Assembly (NCBI GenBank): GCA_003024785.1
Contig: PUQB01000012.1
Coordinates: forward strand, 738,019-802,018
DNA length: 64,000 nt
Reading direction: 5' to 3'
Source: Selaginella tamariscina
Taxonomy: Eukaryota > Streptophyta > Lycopodiopsida > Selaginellales > Selaginellaceae
A program made the translations under genes and the position numbers. The notes under the pieces are model-generated. The model saw only the letters and a program-made list of their open reading frames with translations, was not told the DNA's origin and searched no databases. This document shows, piece after piece, positions 62,395 to 64,000 of the stretch. Every line of letters starts with the position of its first letter. Position 1 is the first letter of the stretch.

Positions 62395-64000
62395 ATGAAA
62401 CGGATGTTTTGCGTTCCTCGTAGATTTGATCATCAGGTACAAAATAATGTAGCCAAGTTTCTTGGGGACTTAAGGTTGTGCATCAAAACAAGGGATATAG
62501 AACAGGGAAGAGCCATACACGCTGCTCTGACGGACTCCGGGGAAGATCTAAACACCATTGTTGCGAACACCTTGATAAATATGTATATCAGATGCGGTAG
62601 CACCTCGGAAGCTAAGCGGCACTTCGACAAAATGACTCACCGAGACGTGGTTCTTACAACTCTTTGATATTGGGATACGTGGAGTATGGGGAAGGCCAAA
62701 CTGCTCTCAACTTGTTTGAACAAATGCAAACCAAAGGTAACTACATGTGTACTTGTGTGTGTGTGTGTAGAGAGAGAGAGAATACATATTGTGGTGGTGT
62801 TACCCACACACACAACCCTTTGAGCTCATATTACGTACTTAAACCAAGGTACTGTTCCAAATGGAAGAACTTTTGTAGCCGCATTGAAGGCTTGTGGAGC
62901 TCTGGCATTCCATGAACAAGGCCGTGATGTTGGTGGGAAAGTTGTGAAGTTTTCTGCATTGGAAAGAGGTATCTCTATACAGGCAAATGCGGAGAGTAGC
63001 GGCTTCTGCAACATGTATGTGTGCAATATGTCGATCGACTTATATGCAAAGTGTGGGAGTTTGCTCGATGCAAGGAGGTGTTCGATAAGATGTCACACCA
63101 TGACATAGTTTCATGGAATGCATTGATGTTTGGGTGTTCTGAGAATGGAGAAGCAGGTCTCGGTTTGGAGCTCTTTGAGAATATGCAACTGGAGCCGAAC
63201 ACGCGTAGTTTTGCTGCTGCATTGAAGGCTGCCACTAGTTTGGCTTCTAAAGAGAAACTCAAGGTGAGTTATCTGGAGAGAGGAAGGGCTATCCATGCCA
63301 CTGCAGTGAAGCTGGGATATGACACCGATGTGTTTGTGGCAAACCTGCTGGTTGAGTTATACGCAGCGTGTGGGAGCTTGGGAGACGCACAGAAAGCGTT
63401 CAAGAAGACACAAACTCGCGACATTGTTTCGTGGACAACGATGGTGACGAGATATGCAGAGAATGGAGAGGAAGAGATGGCTCTGGAACTCTTCACACAA
63501 ATGCACGACCAACTGGTACCGAATTCTTTAACTTTCGTTGCTGTTTTGAAGGCTTGTGGTGGACTGGCAGCAGTAGAATACACGAAAGCTGTACATGGCG
63601 GCATTCTTAAGCTCGGGTTAGAGACGGATAAACTCCTGTTAAACTCACTTATAGATGTATATGGTAAGTGTTCGAGTGTATTGAACTCCCAGAAGTTGTT
63701 GACTCGCTTAGTTCGTTGGATGCGGTCACCTGGACATCGCTCATTGCGGGGTATAGTTGTCGTGGAGAGACCCAGTCGGTGTTTAGAGTCTTTCAAGCGA
63801 TGGTTAGTGAAGGGTGTAAACCGAACGCAGTCACGTTTGTGTGGCTACTCACAGCATGTAGCTATGGTGGAGAAGTTAGTGAATGTACGAGGTACTTTGA
63901 GATGATGCATATGTTCGGTGTTAAGAAGGAGGTTCAGCATTATACTTGTTTGATCGATGGCTTGGCTCGAACGAATCACCTCGATCGTGCGGCTCAAGTT
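62395..64000 (+). CDS. PPR protein, runs off right edge; one intron and three apparent frameshifts
   Basis: Starts at ATG 62395 (another ATG at 62391 is out of frame). Exon 1 ends at 62736 and exon 2 starts at 62849; the 112-base intron holds (GT)n(GA)n. Seen: GRAIHAALTDSGEDLNTIVA, NMYIRCGSTSEAKRHFDKM, RDIVSWTTMVTRYAENGEEE, PNSLTFVAVLKACGGLA and, in the last frame, CKPNAVTFVWLLTACSYGGE and HYTCLIDGLARTNHLDRA. This is PLS-class PPR order and probably continues to an E or DYW domain beyond the window. Frame breaks lie after RDVVLTT (a T short, about 62660), at LLDAR.EVFDKM (a G short, about 63075) and at SQKLF.SL (a T short, about 63697). A PPR intron is unusual, as most plant PPR genes lack one. 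Confidence 0.87.

Overview
This window is nuclear DNA from a land plant. Three things point to a lycophyte close to Selaginella. The pentatricopeptide (PPR) proteins are rich in motifs such as MYGRCGSL, SWNAMITAYAQ and GHL.EAKE.F. The introns are short (many 56-200 nt). Plant-specific families are present: 3-ketoacyl-CoA synthase, SnRK1 gamma-like, a CGR2/3-like Golgi methyltransferase and an Ariadne RBR ligase. The species cannot be fixed from sequence alone. Introns and spacers are full of (GT)n, (CT)n and (AT)n microsatellites.

Layout. 0-30 kb is gene-dense: a left-truncated PPR gene; two tandem alpha-galactosidase (GH27) genes; a KCS; a minus-strand four-CBS SnRK1 gamma-like gene that shares a divergent promoter with an Era GTPase; an intact PPR gene; a ceramide glucosyltransferase; the proteasome ATPase RPT3; a small secreted-peptide gene (minus); and OGG1 (minus). 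30.8-35.7 kb is a young Ty3-type LTR retrotransposon. 35.7-47 kb is repeat-derived and AT-rich, with a decayed PIF/Harbinger transposon bounded by terminal inverted repeats at 37.9 and 41.35 kb and a 262-bp tandem duplication. 47-58 kb is gene-dense again: UTP7/WDR46, the CGR-like methyltransferase, a C2-domain gene, a second secreted-peptide gene and Ariadne (minus). 57.9-62.3 kb is a very AT-rich desert. A third PPR gene runs off the right edge.

Two results stand out. First, the two small secreted-peptide genes, 30 kb apart on opposite strands, end in the same Asp-Tyr-Ile-Tyr-Ser-Gly-Tyr core followed by Pro-Arg. This resembles phytosulfokine-type tyrosine-sulfated hormones, and I do not recognise the family. 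Second, almost every gene carries single-base deletions, usually at doubled or longer base runs, which break otherwise well-conserved frames. They cluster at 9.7-14.8 kb and are absent at 15.3-19.1 kb. Because they hit core genes (RPT3, UTP7, OGG1) and spare splice phases, I favour uncorrected sequence errors over true pseudogenes, and I annotate these genes as CDS with the breaks noted.

The genes form no operon-like unit; most are housekeeping. Telobox-like AGGGTTT motifs sit just upstream of several of them. Exon coordinates were worked out by hand from frame, GT-AG signals and family conservation.
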